A DNA stretch of 64,000 nucleotides from NCBI RefSeq assembly GCF_023715415.1, contig NZ_JAMBOB010000016.1, positions 1-64,000 of the forward strand. Reading direction: 5' to 3'. The translations under genes and the position numbers were made by a program. Source of the DNA: Neobacillus niacini (GTDB lineage Bacteria; Bacillota; Bacilli; Bacillales; Cytobacillaceae). Positions 18,101 to 25,831 of this stretch are shown here, piece after piece (position 1 is the first letter of the stretch; each line of letters opens with the position of its first letter). The notes beneath the pieces are model-generated. The model did not search any database, was not told the DNA's origin, and saw nothing but the letters and a program-made list of their open reading frames with translations.

Positions 18101-19240
18101 ATGATACCGCATGAAGAAAAACAAACTGTGAAATGGTACTTATTAATATCATATATTATTTTAATAGCCTATGATTTATTTTACTATTACATTTTTCCCA
18201 CGATTGCTGAGGATAAAGAATGGGGATTTCCAAGTAATTTCTGGTATCTCACCTATGTAGTACTAATTGCTATCATTCCAGTTTCATTCTATTTGAATAG
18301 GATTAAAAAACAGTATTTAATTAAATTTATATTTATCATTGGTTATTTATGTTCCTCTTTTCTTGCTGATATATTTTCCTTTTATGCAAATGAAAGCACC
18401 TTTAAAAGTGGGAATATGTTAGAGGTATTTTTGGTTTTATCATTACCACTTTTCTTAAACACGAAATATTTTTGGTTAGTTAGTTTAGGAATTACCATAA
18501 AATATATCACCACAGGTGTTATTTTAGGAACAACCGTTGTGATTATGCCCATTATATTAATAACTGTTTTATCAGTTATGTCGTTCTTTTTGTTAGTTCG
18601 TTTTCAAGGATATGTTCGGGCAATCAGTACTTCGTATGATAATCAATTACAGGGAATTGTAAAAGGTGTAATCGCCACACTGGAACTAAAAGACCCATAT
18701 ACTAGAGGACATAGTGAACGAGTGGCTAAATATGCTCTTGAATTAGCAAACGAAATTGGAAAATTTACAAACGAGGAACAAAAATCTTTTTATTATGCAT
18801 GTTTACTTCATGATATAGGTAAAGTGAACATTCCTGATATGATTTTAATGAAACCCGGAAAGCTTACAAACGAGGAATTTGAAATTATTAAGACCCACCC
18901 AGTAGTTGGTGCAGAAGCTGTTAAGAATGTAGAAGGAATTAGGGATAGTATTGACGTTATTAAATATCATCATGAACGCTGGGATGGTAAAGGGTATCCT
19001 GATCAATTAAAGGGGGAAGAAATCCCTTTACTTGCTAGAGTATCCTCTGTTGCTGATGCTTTTGATGCTATGACTTCTTCGAGATCATATCGTGAAGCAA
19101 TGCCTGTAGAAGAAGCATATCGACGCATTCTTGAGGGTAATGGTACCCAATTTGACCCCGCATTAGTAGAAGCGTTCAAAAATGTATATCCAACATGGGT
19201 CAAATTTCATGGAGAATATCCTTGGAATAAAAAAATCTAA
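18101..19240 (+). CDS. HD-GYP domain cyclic-di-GMP phosphodiesterase with membrane sensor
   Basis: A 379-residue protein: a six-helix membrane module (about 12-180) followed by a complete HD-GYP domain. Catalytic and metal-binding signatures are intact: GHSERVAKYA, LLHDIGK (His237-Asp238), a lone His in KTHPVVGAE, and HHERWDGKGYP (Gly298-Tyr-Pro). It should hydrolyse cyclic di-GMP, lowering its level. The ATG at 18101 with GGAGG 6 bp upstream is preferred over the GTG at 18077. The sensor is paralogous to the kinase upstream. A 21-codon peptide gene begins 19 bp after its stop, so cotranscription is likely. Confidence 0.9.
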   Translation: MIPHEEKQTVKWYLLISYIILIAYDLFYYYIFPTIAEDKEWGFPSNFWYLTYVVLIAIIPVSFYLNRIKKQYLIKFIFIIGYLCSSFLADIFSFYANESTFKSGNMLEVFLVLSLPLFLNTKYFWLVSLGITIKYITTGVILGTTVVIMPIILITVLSVMSFFLLVRFQGYVRAISTSYDNQLQGIVKGVIATLELKDPYTRGHSERVAKYALELANEIGKFTNEEQKSFYYACLLHDIGKVNIPDMILMKPGKLTNEEFEIIKTHPVVGAEAVKNVEGIRDSIDVIKYHHERWDGKGYPDQLKGEEIPLLARVSSVADAFDAMTSSRSYREAMPVEEAYRRILEGNGTQFDPALVEAFKNVYPTWVKFHGEYPWNKKI

Positions 19241-19259
19241 GTCATAAGGAGGTAGAAAC

Positions 19260-19325
19260 ATGAAAATCCGTAAACTAAAAAAGGTTAAAACAACATGCTG
19301 GTGGTGTTATCTTTTGGGTATGTAA
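19260..19325 (+). CDS. Putative 21-residue precursor or signal peptide, Cys/Trp-rich
   Basis: A very short gene with an excellent ribosome binding site (AAGGAGG, 19247-19253) 6 bp before ATG. The product has a basic N-terminal half, MKIRKLKKVKTT, and a hydrophobic C-terminal half, CWWCYLLGM, ending at TAA. Two cysteines flank two tryptophans. It lies between the HD-GYP gene and a PqqD-like/M50 protease gene, with a stem-loop (19336-19364) between peptide and protease. That layout is typical of ribosomally made modified peptides or export-processed signal peptides. No homologue is recalled; coding status rests on ribosome binding site and context. Confidence 0.6.
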   Translation: MKIRKLKKVKTTCWWCYLLGM

Positions 19326-19335
19326 TGGTGAATGT

Positions 19336-19372
19336 AAGGATGCTGGCGAGAGCTATGCATCCTTCTTTATTA
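19336..19372 (+). terminator. Attenuating stem-loop between peptide gene and M50 protease
   Basis: AAGGATGC (19336-19343) and GCATCCTT (19357-19364) form a perfect 8-bp stem with a 13-nt loop, followed by a weak T-rich tail CTTTATTAT. It would let the peptide gene be transcribed in excess over the protease gene. Confidence 0.65.
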
Positions 19373-19397
19373 TAAACTCTATAGGAATGGTGTTTTA

Positions 19398-20579
19398 ATG
19401 AACATAACACTCCAGTCATATCTGTCTGTTGTACCGTTAGAAATACGTAAGGACAAGAAGTATTTTATCGTGGAAGACAAAGCCTCAGGCGAGTTTTACG
19501 AAATGCCAGAGATATGTATAGAAGCTATTAAAATGATTGAAAAAGGTGTCAGTTTAGGTGAAATAGAGGGGAATTTAAAAAGAAGATACCCTGCTGAAGA
19601 TGTTAATCTCCTCGATTTTGCACAACAGCTCCTTGATATGGAATTGATCGAGGAGATAGATAGTGTTAAGGTTGATAAAAAGAAACAAGAAAAGGAAATT
19701 TTAGGGTTCTTGTGGATTCCTACAATTGTTGGGAAATTCTTCTTTAATAAGTTCTCACTCTCATTATATTTAGGCTTATTTATAGTAAACCTCATCCTAC
19801 TTGTTACCAACCCTACCCTTTTACCAAATTACAAGGATGTATTTATTTCTGGTGTAATGGCACTGAATATAATAACTTTTTTGGCTGTAACTTTTTTTCT
19901 TGTATTGGTTCACGAATTTGGCCACATTTTGGCTATGAGGGCATACAATCTGCCCACAAAGCTCGGGATTGGTCATCGATTAATGCTTATTGTCTTTGAA
20001 ACAGATATGACATCGGTATGGAGACTGCCTGCAAAAGATCGGAATATATTGTATTTAGCAGGTCTTTGCTTTGATATGTTTGTCCTCTTTCTTGCACTCA
20101 TGAGTAAGCTTGTTTTTCCAAATTCCTCAGGGATTTTCCTTAGTTTAATGACTTTAGCTGCCTATGACGTATTTGTAAGAATCATTTACCAGTGTTGCGT
20201 GTATATGAAAACAGATTTGTATTATGTTTTTGAAAATATTACCGGCAGCTATAATTTGATGGAAAATGCGCAGCAAAAAATTCGAAATCGACTGCCATTT
20301 CTAAAAACTACCGATGATAAAGCTGAAGTTTTTCCAGGTGAAAACTATATCGTATTCTCTTATGCCATCTTTTATTTTATTGGGGTGACAGTCACTCTGG
20401 CATTGATGACTATATTTTATATACCTGTAGTACTACACGCAGCAGAACTTACTTTTCCTAAATTCCTGAAACCGCCGTCGAGTTTTGCCTTTTGGGATGC
20501 TGTCCTATTTTCTGCACAGTTTCTCATCATCGTTATCTTACTTTTGAATTCATATCGGAAAAAGTACTTCAAAAACTAA
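19398..20579 (+). CDS. PqqD-like domain / M50-type membrane metalloprotease
   Basis: A 393-residue protein. Residues ~10-90 look like a PqqD-type peptide-recognition domain (FYEMPEICIEAIKMIEKG, then FAQQLLDMELIEEI). The rest has about seven membrane helices with zinc-protease motif HEFGH at 172-176 and a third ligand candidate Asp273 in MKTDLYYVF, as in M50 peptidases of the YydH type. Such proteins cleave or help export small modified peptides in membranes. The only nearby candidate substrate is the 21-residue peptide encoded just upstream. There is no radical SAM or ABC exporter gene beside it, which is unusual for a classic peptide cluster. Confidence 0.82.
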   Translation: MNITLQSYLSVVPLEIRKDKKYFIVEDKASGEFYEMPEICIEAIKMIEKGVSLGEIEGNLKRRYPAEDVNLLDFAQQLLDMELIEEIDSVKVDKKKQEKEILGFLWIPTIVGKFFFNKFSLSLYLGLFIVNLILLVTNPTLLPNYKDVFISGVMALNIITFLAVTFFLVLVHEFGHILAMRAYNLPTKLGIGHRLMLIVFETDMTSVWRLPAKDRNILYLAGLCFDMFVLFLALMSKLVFPNSSGIFLSLMTLAAYDVFVRIIYQCCVYMKTDLYYVFENITGSYNLMENAQQKIRNRLPFLKTTDDKAEVFPGENYIVFSYAIFYFIGVTVTLALMTIFYIPVVLHAAELTFPKFLKPPSSFAFWDAVLFSAQFLIIVILLLNSYRKKYFKN

Positions 20580-20659
20580 AAAGTGACAGAAATATGTCTA
20601 AATCGAAAATTCTAAGGGTTTTTTCCTCATGAGATGGGGGAGTTCCCCTATATTTGTAT

Positions 20660-20714
20660 CACTAACGATTTTCTTACAATAAGAGTAAGAAAATTCGTTA
20701 GTGTTATTTTTTTT
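20660..20714 (+). terminator. Strong terminator-like hairpin abutting the molybdoenzyme operon
   Basis: CACTAACGATTTTCTTAC and GTAAGAAAATTCGTTAGTG form an 18-19-bp stem with a 7-nt loop and a following T8. Only 14 bp separate it from the next start codon, leaving no room for a promoter. It therefore either terminates the protease transcript while the operon is read through under regulation, or belongs to a leader of the operon. A second small hairpin, GGGG/CCCC, lies just upstream near 20636-20648. Confidence 0.85.
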
Positions 20715-20728
20715 GAGGAGGAGCTCTA

Positions 20729-21811
20729 ATGCAGGCTATTACGTCAACAACTAAAAAAGCTGAACGCTCAATCAATGATGCGTTTGCATCTAAGTTTGCA
20801 AAATCAATGTTTTTAACCGTTTCCGCTATTATCATTCTTTCCTTTATAGCAACGAGAATGTTTACCCATGTTGATTTAAATCTCTACGGGTATATGGTAG
20901 GAACGGTAGTTTTTATCGGAGGATTTTTTTATCGTTTTATCGCATGGGGAGAGAGGCCGCCAACTAAAATTTTCATTAAAAAGGGCTTAAAACTTTTAAA
21001 AAGAAAAAGCACACCTAAAACAGCAGTTAATCATTTAGCTATTTATGACTTTATTAAAAACCGCGGATTGTACCGTTGGGTACAGCATATTCTAATCGGC
21101 TGGGGTTGTGTCCTTGCCTGCTTAGTTACATTTCCGCTTGTATTTGGCTGGATGTACTTCACGATGGATGAAATGGGTCAATATACAATTGTCCTAATGG
21201 GGCTAAATTTAATGACGGTCAAAGCCGATGGAATCATTGCTTGGTTCTCCTACAATGCCTTAAATATTTCAGCGGTTATGGTCATTTCGGGTGTCTGTAT
21301 GGCTCTGTACCGCCGCTTAAGAAATATGCAGGCAAGAGCGGAGCAGAAATTCATCTATGACTTCCTTCCGCTTTACTTATTGATCTTTATATCTACTACA
21401 GGACTTTTATTAACCGTTCAAAACGTTTGGCTTCATGGCTGGATGCAGCCGCAAATGTCATTGATTCACCAGTTTTCCGTTATTGTCACATTAATTTATT
21501 TACCTTTTGGAAAACTCGCTCATATTCCTTTTCGTCCGGTGAGTGTTTTTGCGAGGAATTACCGTGAGCACTATGCGGAACAGGAAGAGAAAAAGTGTAA
21601 AGTATGCGGTGACCATTTCGTATCAGTGGAACAGTCGAATGATGTCATTCAGGTATTAGGCGTTAATGCAATCGAATTTAATATGGAAGATGGCTTCAAT
21701 CTTGCTGAGTTATGCCTTCCATGCCGTAGAAAATATCGTATCTCAAGATTCTCTGGTATCGCAACGCACCAAGTCAAGGTCAAGGAGGCAAATCAGAATG
21801 CAAAGGGATAA
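20729..21811 (+). CDS. NarI-like membrane subunit with C-terminal CxxC pairs
   Basis: Membrane protein of 360 residues with about seven hydrophobic segments. Histidines lie in the helices (WVQHILIGWG near 117; SLIHQFSVIVTLIYLPFGKLAHI near 245-270), the second resembling the haem-ligand region of nitrate reductase gamma subunits. The cytosolic tail holds two cysteine pairs, CKVCGDHF and CLPCRRKY, that could bind zinc or iron. It probably passes electrons between the quinone pool and the Fe-S and molybdenum subunits encoded next. The downstream gene overlaps it by 14 bp. Haem binding is inference. Confidence 0.72.
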   Translation: MQAITSTTKKAERSINDAFASKFAKSMFLTVSAIIILSFIATRMFTHVDLNLYGYMVGTVVFIGGFFYRFIAWGERPPTKIFIKKGLKLLKRKSTPKTAVNHLAIYDFIKNRGLYRWVQHILIGWGCVLACLVTFPLVFGWMYFTMDEMGQYTIVLMGLNLMTVKADGIIAWFSYNALNISAVMVISGVCMALYRRLRNMQARAEQKFIYDFLPLYLLIFISTTGLLLTVQNVWLHGWMQPQMSLIHQFSVIVTLIYLPFGKLAHIPFRPVSVFARNYREHYAEQEEKKCKVCGDHFVSVEQSNDVIQVLGVNAIEFNMEDGFNLAELCLPCRRKYRISRFSGIATHQVKVKEANQNAKG

Positions 21812-23966
21812 GTTTTTTAAGGAAATAGAAAATGTACGTCATCCAAATGAAACTCTCGTAAAAACACACTGCAGCTATTGTGGTATGCAATGCGGGATGA
21901 ACTTACGTGTTAATACAAAAACCAATAAAATCATCGGGGTTGAACCTCGTTATGACTGGCCGGTGACAGTAGGAAAGATGTGTCCAAAAGGGGTTACTGC
22001 GTATCAGCAAACCAATCATGATGATCGTATCTTGAAGCCTTTGATTCGTGATGATGCCTCCCTTAAAGGAACAAAAGAAGGATTCCGTGAAGCAACATGG
22101 GATGAAGCGTATAGCTTAATTGCTAAAAAGTTTGGCGAGCTTCAAAACAAATATGGAAAAGACACCTTATCTGTTTTCAGCGGTGTTTCCATGACCAATG
22201 AAAAATGTTATTTAACAGGAAAGTTTGCTAGGGTAGCTATGCAAACACGTTATATCGATTATAATGGTCGTTTCTGTATGTCTAGTGCAGCGGGTGGATT
22301 TCTGCGCTCATTTGGGGTGGACCGTGGATCCACTTTGCCATGGACTGATCTTCATGAAACAGATTGTTTATTCATCGCCGGAAGTAATACTGCGGAATGT
22401 CACCCAACTTCTATGTTTCGTGTCTGGGCCGTACAAGAGAGAGGCGGTTACCTAATCGTCGCTGACCCTCGTGAAACACCAATTGCAAGAAGAGCGGATG
22501 TTCATTTAGATTTAAGACCAGGTACAGACCTTGCACTTGCAAATGGAATCTTGAATCTGTTAATTCAAAACGGCTATGCTGACGCAGAATTTGTTACTAA
22601 CCATACAAATGGTTTTGAAGAAACAAAAGAATTAGTAAAAGAATTTACACCCGAATATACAAGTGAAATTACAGGGGTTGCACCTGAAAAGATTATCCGA
22701 GCAGCGGAAATTTACGGTAAGGCACCAAATGCAGTAGTCATGTTTGCCCGTGGTATCGAGCAGCAGCATAAAGGGGTAGACAACGTTTCTGCCTATACGA
22801 ATATGGCGTTAGTAACAGGTAAAATTGGACGTCCAAAATCTGGTGTTGCAACCTTTACAGGTCAAGGAAATGGTCAAGGCGGCCGTGAGCATGGACAGAA
22901 GTCAGATTTACTTCCAGGCTATCGTAAAATTACAAATCCAAAGCATGTTGAAGAAGTTTGCCAGGTTTGGGGAATTACTCCTGAAGAGATGCCTCAGCCA
23001 GGTGTTTCGGCTTATGAAATGTTTGAATTAATGGAGCAAAAAACGATTCGTGCTATGTATCTGCTTTGTTCGAATCCAGCTGTATCAGCACCGAATTTGA
23101 ACTTCGTCCGTAAGGCAATGAAAGGTTTAGATTTCATGGTATGTGCGGACTTCTATCTTTCTGAATCTGCCGAATTTGCAGATGTCATTCTTCCGACCGT
23201 TACATGGTCTGAAGATGAAGGGACAGTAACCAATCTTGAAGGACGTATTATAAAGATTAACAAAGCACAAGAACCACTCGGTGAGTCAAAACCAGATTGG
23301 CAGATCCAAGCAGAGCTTGCAGAATATCTAGGAAGAGGAAAGTATTTCTCACATCTGAAAACTGCAAGAGACGTTGCGGATGAATTCCGTTTAGCATCAA
23401 AAGGCGGATATGCCGATTATTACGGTGCAACATGGGATAAAATCGACAAACAAGATGGAGTCTTCTGGCCTTGTAAAGATGAGGAGGACAAGGGAACTCC
23501 ACATATGTTCTTAGATAAAAAATTCTATCACCCGGATGGAAAAGCAAAAATTTGTGCCCTTCCGTACCGTCCGCCAGCAGAAGAACCGGATGAAGACTAT
23601 CCACTGCGCTTAACAACAGGACGTGTCGTTTACCACTACTTATCAGGAAACCAGACACGAAGGATTCAATTTTTACGTGATATGTGTCCAGAGCCGTATG
23701 TTGAGGTGCACCCGGAGACTGCAGCAAAATATAACATTGAACATGAAGAATTTGTACGTCTGTTTACACGAAGAGGCGAGGCTGAATACAAAGTTAAAAT
23801 TACGGAAGCTATCCGAAAAGATACGGTTTTTGTACCCTATCATTTTGGTCACGATAAATCTATTAATCTATTAACAATTGCTGCTCTTGACCCAATGTCA
23901 AGAATGCCTGAATTTAAAGCTTGTGCAGCACAGATTGAAAAACTTGAATTAAAGAAGGTGCAGTAA
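21798..23966 (+). CDS. Molybdopterin oxidoreductase, NarB/NasA-like (probable nitrate reductase catalytic subunit)
   Basis: Catalytic subunit of 722 residues with an N-terminal [4Fe-4S] motif HCSYCGMQCGM plus KMCPKG (residues ~22-70). A molybdenum-ligand cysteine region NGRFCMSSAAGG lies near 155, and the REHGQKSDLLPGYR segment near 360 resembles cytoplasmic assimilatory nitrate reductases. It has no Tat signal, so it acts in the cytoplasm. An upstream in-frame ATG at 21666 lies inside the previous gene; the start at 21798 has AAGGAGG 9 bp away. Nitrate is inferred from family and from the Nre-like regulators downstream; another oxyanion is possible. Confidence 0.85.
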   Translation: MQRDKFFKEIENVRHPNETLVKTHCSYCGMQCGMNLRVNTKTNKIIGVEPRYDWPVTVGKMCPKGVTAYQQTNHDDRILKPLIRDDASLKGTKEGFREATWDEAYSLIAKKFGELQNKYGKDTLSVFSGVSMTNEKCYLTGKFARVAMQTRYIDYNGRFCMSSAAGGFLRSFGVDRGSTLPWTDLHETDCLFIAGSNTAECHPTSMFRVWAVQERGGYLIVADPRETPIARRADVHLDLRPGTDLALANGILNLLIQNGYADAEFVTNHTNGFEETKELVKEFTPEYTSEITGVAPEKIIRAAEIYGKAPNAVVMFARGIEQQHKGVDNVSAYTNMALVTGKIGRPKSGVATFTGQGNGQGGREHGQKSDLLPGYRKITNPKHVEEVCQVWGITPEEMPQPGVSAYEMFELMEQKTIRAMYLLCSNPAVSAPNLNFVRKAMKGLDFMVCADFYLSESAEFADVILPTVTWSEDEGTVTNLEGRIIKINKAQEPLGESKPDWQIQAELAEYLGRGKYFSHLKTARDVADEFRLASKGGYADYYGATWDKIDKQDGVFWPCKDEEDKGTPHMFLDKKFYHPDGKAKICALPYRPPAEEPDEDYPLRLTTGRVVYHYLSGNQTRRIQFLRDMCPEPYVEVHPETAAKYNIEHEEFVRLFTRRGEAEYKVKITEAIRKDTVFVPYHFGHDKSINLLTIAALDPMSRMPEFKACAAQIEKLELKKVQ

Positions 23967-24527
23967 ATGAAAAAGAGGTTATATCTTGAACTTGAAAACT
24001 GTATAGGCTGCCGCTCTTGTTTAGCTGCCTGCACACAGTGCGGGGGGCACGAGGAGCGTAACCGTAACTACGTATACGATGTTAACCCGCTTGTTAACCG
24101 TCAAACCATGCCTCTAATGTGCCTTCACTGTGTGAATCCAGCATGTGCGAGAAGCTGTCCGGCGCAAGCGATTCAAATACATGAAACAGGAGCCGTTCTG
24201 TCGGCTCTTGTAGAGAAGTGTATTGGCTGCCAAAACTGTACGATTGCCTGCCCATACGGTATTCCAAAATTTGATACCGAGCAAAATCTAATGTATAAGT
24301 GTGACCTTTGTATCGACCGTACAAAAGACGGGATCCCTCCAATGTGTGCAAGTGTATGTCCGTCCAATACTTTGCAATGGTTAACAGATGAGGAAATTGA
24401 AGCGAAGCAAAAGCAATTTAATTTAGATAACGGTAAATGGGTAACAAGCATGCCTTATTTAGAAGGCGAAACAAATGTTAGAGTGAATCTCCCTGGAATC
24501 CTTCAGGGTGTCACGAAATTGTTTTAG
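23967..24527 (+). CDS. Four-cluster ferredoxin-type electron transfer subunit
   Basis: A 186-residue iron-sulfur protein of the DMSO-reductase B-subunit (HycB/NrfC) type. Four cysteine groups are visible: CIGCRSCLAAC, CLHCVNPACARSC, CIGCQNCTIAC and CDLCIDRTKDGIPPMC followed by CP. It should carry four [4Fe-4S] clusters and wire the molybdoenzyme to the membrane subunit. It starts one base after the stop of the catalytic gene, so translational coupling is likely. No export signal is present. Confidence 0.92.
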   Translation: MKKRLYLELENCIGCRSCLAACTQCGGHEERNRNYVYDVNPLVNRQTMPLMCLHCVNPACARSCPAQAIQIHETGAVLSALVEKCIGCQNCTIACPYGIPKFDTEQNLMYKCDLCIDRTKDGIPPMCASVCPSNTLQWLTDEEIEAKQKQFNLDNGKWVTSMPYLEGETNVRVNLPGILQGVTKLF

Positions 24528-24539
24528 GAGGGATTAACC

Positions 24540-25064
24540 ATGACTGATAAAAATAATAAAATCCCGTTCAATGAAGATAACTATACACATAATATAAACC
24601 GCAATAATGAAAGAAAATTGGACCGCCGTGGTTTTATGAAAACATTAGTCGGTGCTGCAGGTGTATTTGCAGTTTCCTCTCTTCCATGGGGAGTTCTGGC
24701 TGCGAAAGAGCTAAACGGACTGGGTGACAAGAAATATCCAAAACAGAAAATTATTGATGTTAAGTCATTACCTATTGGTGATGCAGTAGATTTTTATTTT
24801 CCAGGTGAGCATGATAGTGCGATATTAATCAGGCTATCCGATGAGAAATATGTTGCCTATCAAAATGCCTGTACTCATTTGCGCTGCCCTGTCTTTTGGA
24901 AGAAGGATGAGGGGGAAATGCTCTGCCCATGTCATCACGGGAAATTTGACGTTGAAACAGGTGCACCCACAGCAGGTCCGCCTAGACGGCCGCTTCCTGA
25001 GATTTATGTGAAAGTTGAAAACGGGACCGTTTTTGCTGTAGGGGTGAAGCGATATGAAGCGTAG
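24540..25064 (+). CDS. Tat-exported Rieske [2Fe-2S] protein
   Basis: A 174-residue protein with a Tat-type N-terminus (DRRGFMKTLVGAAGVFAVSS, residues ~22-41). A Rieske domain carries both ligand boxes, CTHLRCP near 119 and CPCHHGKFD near 137. The Tat helix probably remains as a membrane anchor, placing the cluster outside the membrane while the molybdoenzyme is inside. Its place inside the operon suggests it works with the NarI-like subunit in quinol oxidation. It overlaps the next small gene by 11 bp. Confidence 0.9.
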   Translation: MTDKNNKIPFNEDNYTHNINRNNERKLDRRGFMKTLVGAAGVFAVSSLPWGVLAAKELNGLGDKKYPKQKIIDVKSLPIGDAVDFYFPGEHDSAILIRLSDEKYVAYQNACTHLRCPVFWKKDEGEMLCPCHHGKFDVETGAPTAGPPRRPLPEIYVKVENGTVFAVGVKRYEA

Positions 25065-25245
25065 TTACGTAAGTGTTGCTCTCCTTCTAGCCATATTGAT
25101 GTTAAATATTATCGCTACACAATATATGGTTCATCAGTATTTTTATGAAAATTATACAAACACAATTGGTGCAGCAATCATCAATGTAATCCTTTTTCCA
25201 GCCGCATTCTTTATTTATAAAAAAGGTGTGAAAATCAATGACTAG
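25054..25245 (+). CDS. Small two-helix membrane protein in the molybdoenzyme operon
   Basis: A 63-residue protein with two hydrophobic helices (about 6-22 and 38-55) separated by a short loop rich in Tyr and Asn. I know no named family. It overlaps the Rieske gene by 11 bp and the next gene by 8 bp, which argues for tight coupling and for it being a real subunit or assembly factor. No cysteine or obvious cofactor ligand is present besides one histidine. Confidence 0.7.
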   Translation: MKRSYVSVALLLAILMLNIIATQYMVHQYFYENYTNTIGAAIINVILFPAAFFIYKKGVKIND

Positions 25246-25549
25246 TGAAACGTATCTAGATTTTTGTTTTGTACGAGAACAAACAGGTAATTTTGCTGCC
25301 GATATTGATGAAGTATTGAAAAACATGTTTGGGAAAAAGCGATTAAATTGGTTTCTTGAAGAAAAGACAATTGATGGAGCAGAAATGGTAATTGCTGAAG
25401 TAAAAGGCATGAGTGATTGGGGCTCTGAAGAGGAAACCATCCTATTCCTTGAGGAACATGCTGATTCAAAGTTCTGGGAGTACCTACAAGGTTACAAAAT
25501 GTTCATCTATCCAGTGAAGAAGGGATGTAACAGCTGTGGAACCCATTAA
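25238..25549 (+). CDS. Small soluble protein of unknown function in the molybdoenzyme operon
   Basis: A 103-residue, acidic, cytosolic-looking protein. It ends in a cysteine pair, GCNSCGTH, and has one further cysteine near residue 10. No known domain is recognised. It overlaps its neighbours at both ends. An accessory role such as cofactor delivery or chaperoning is possible from position only. Confidence 0.68.
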   Translation: MTSETYLDFCFVREQTGNFAADIDEVLKNMFGKKRLNWFLEEKTIDGAEMVIAEVKGMSDWGSEEETILFLEEHADSKFWEYLQGYKMFIYPVKKGCNSCGTH

Positions 25550-25808
25550 CATTGATGAATTGCAAAGATTCGTTGGGGAAACAATGGAAATATCTATAGA
25601 AGATACTGAGGGTGGAGACCAAGCCCCAAAGATTAAGAAAACCATTAAAAAAATCCAATTTTGTCCTGATCATACACATGTTCGTTTTTATTTTGATTCT
25701 ATGTATTTTTTAGCAGTCCCGCTTATCAGTAACGTAAATCAATCAGAAGTTAGTTTTTTAGCTTCTGACCATGAAAGTGGATTAACCTATACATTTCAAA
25801 AAGTTTAG
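25536..25808 (+). CDS. Small soluble protein of unknown function in the molybdoenzyme operon
   Basis: A 90-residue protein started by GTG inside the end of the preceding gene, with AAGGG upstream. Alternating beta-like stretches (KKIQFCPDHTHVRFYFDSMYFLAVPL) suggest a small beta-sheet fold. There is no recognised family. It is the last gene before the two-component genes, 23 bp upstream of the kinase. Confidence 0.65.
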   Translation: MEPINIDELQRFVGETMEISIEDTEGGDQAPKIKKTIKKIQFCPDHTHVRFYFDSMYFLAVPLISNVNQSEVSFLASDHESGLTYTFQKV

Positions 25809-25831
25809 ATAAAAGGTAACGGGGGTTAAGT

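Noticed and set aside
19398..20579. Site-2 protease of the RseP/SpoIVFB type
   Set aside because: The N-terminal PqqD-like domain, the Asp in MKTDLYYVF and absence of a PDZ or CBS domain fit the peptide-associated M50 group better.
21666..21797. Longer N-terminus for the molybdenum subunit
   Set aside because: The extension is the out-of-frame reading of the preceding membrane gene; the start at 21798 has a strong ribosome binding site and puts the cysteine motif at the normal place.
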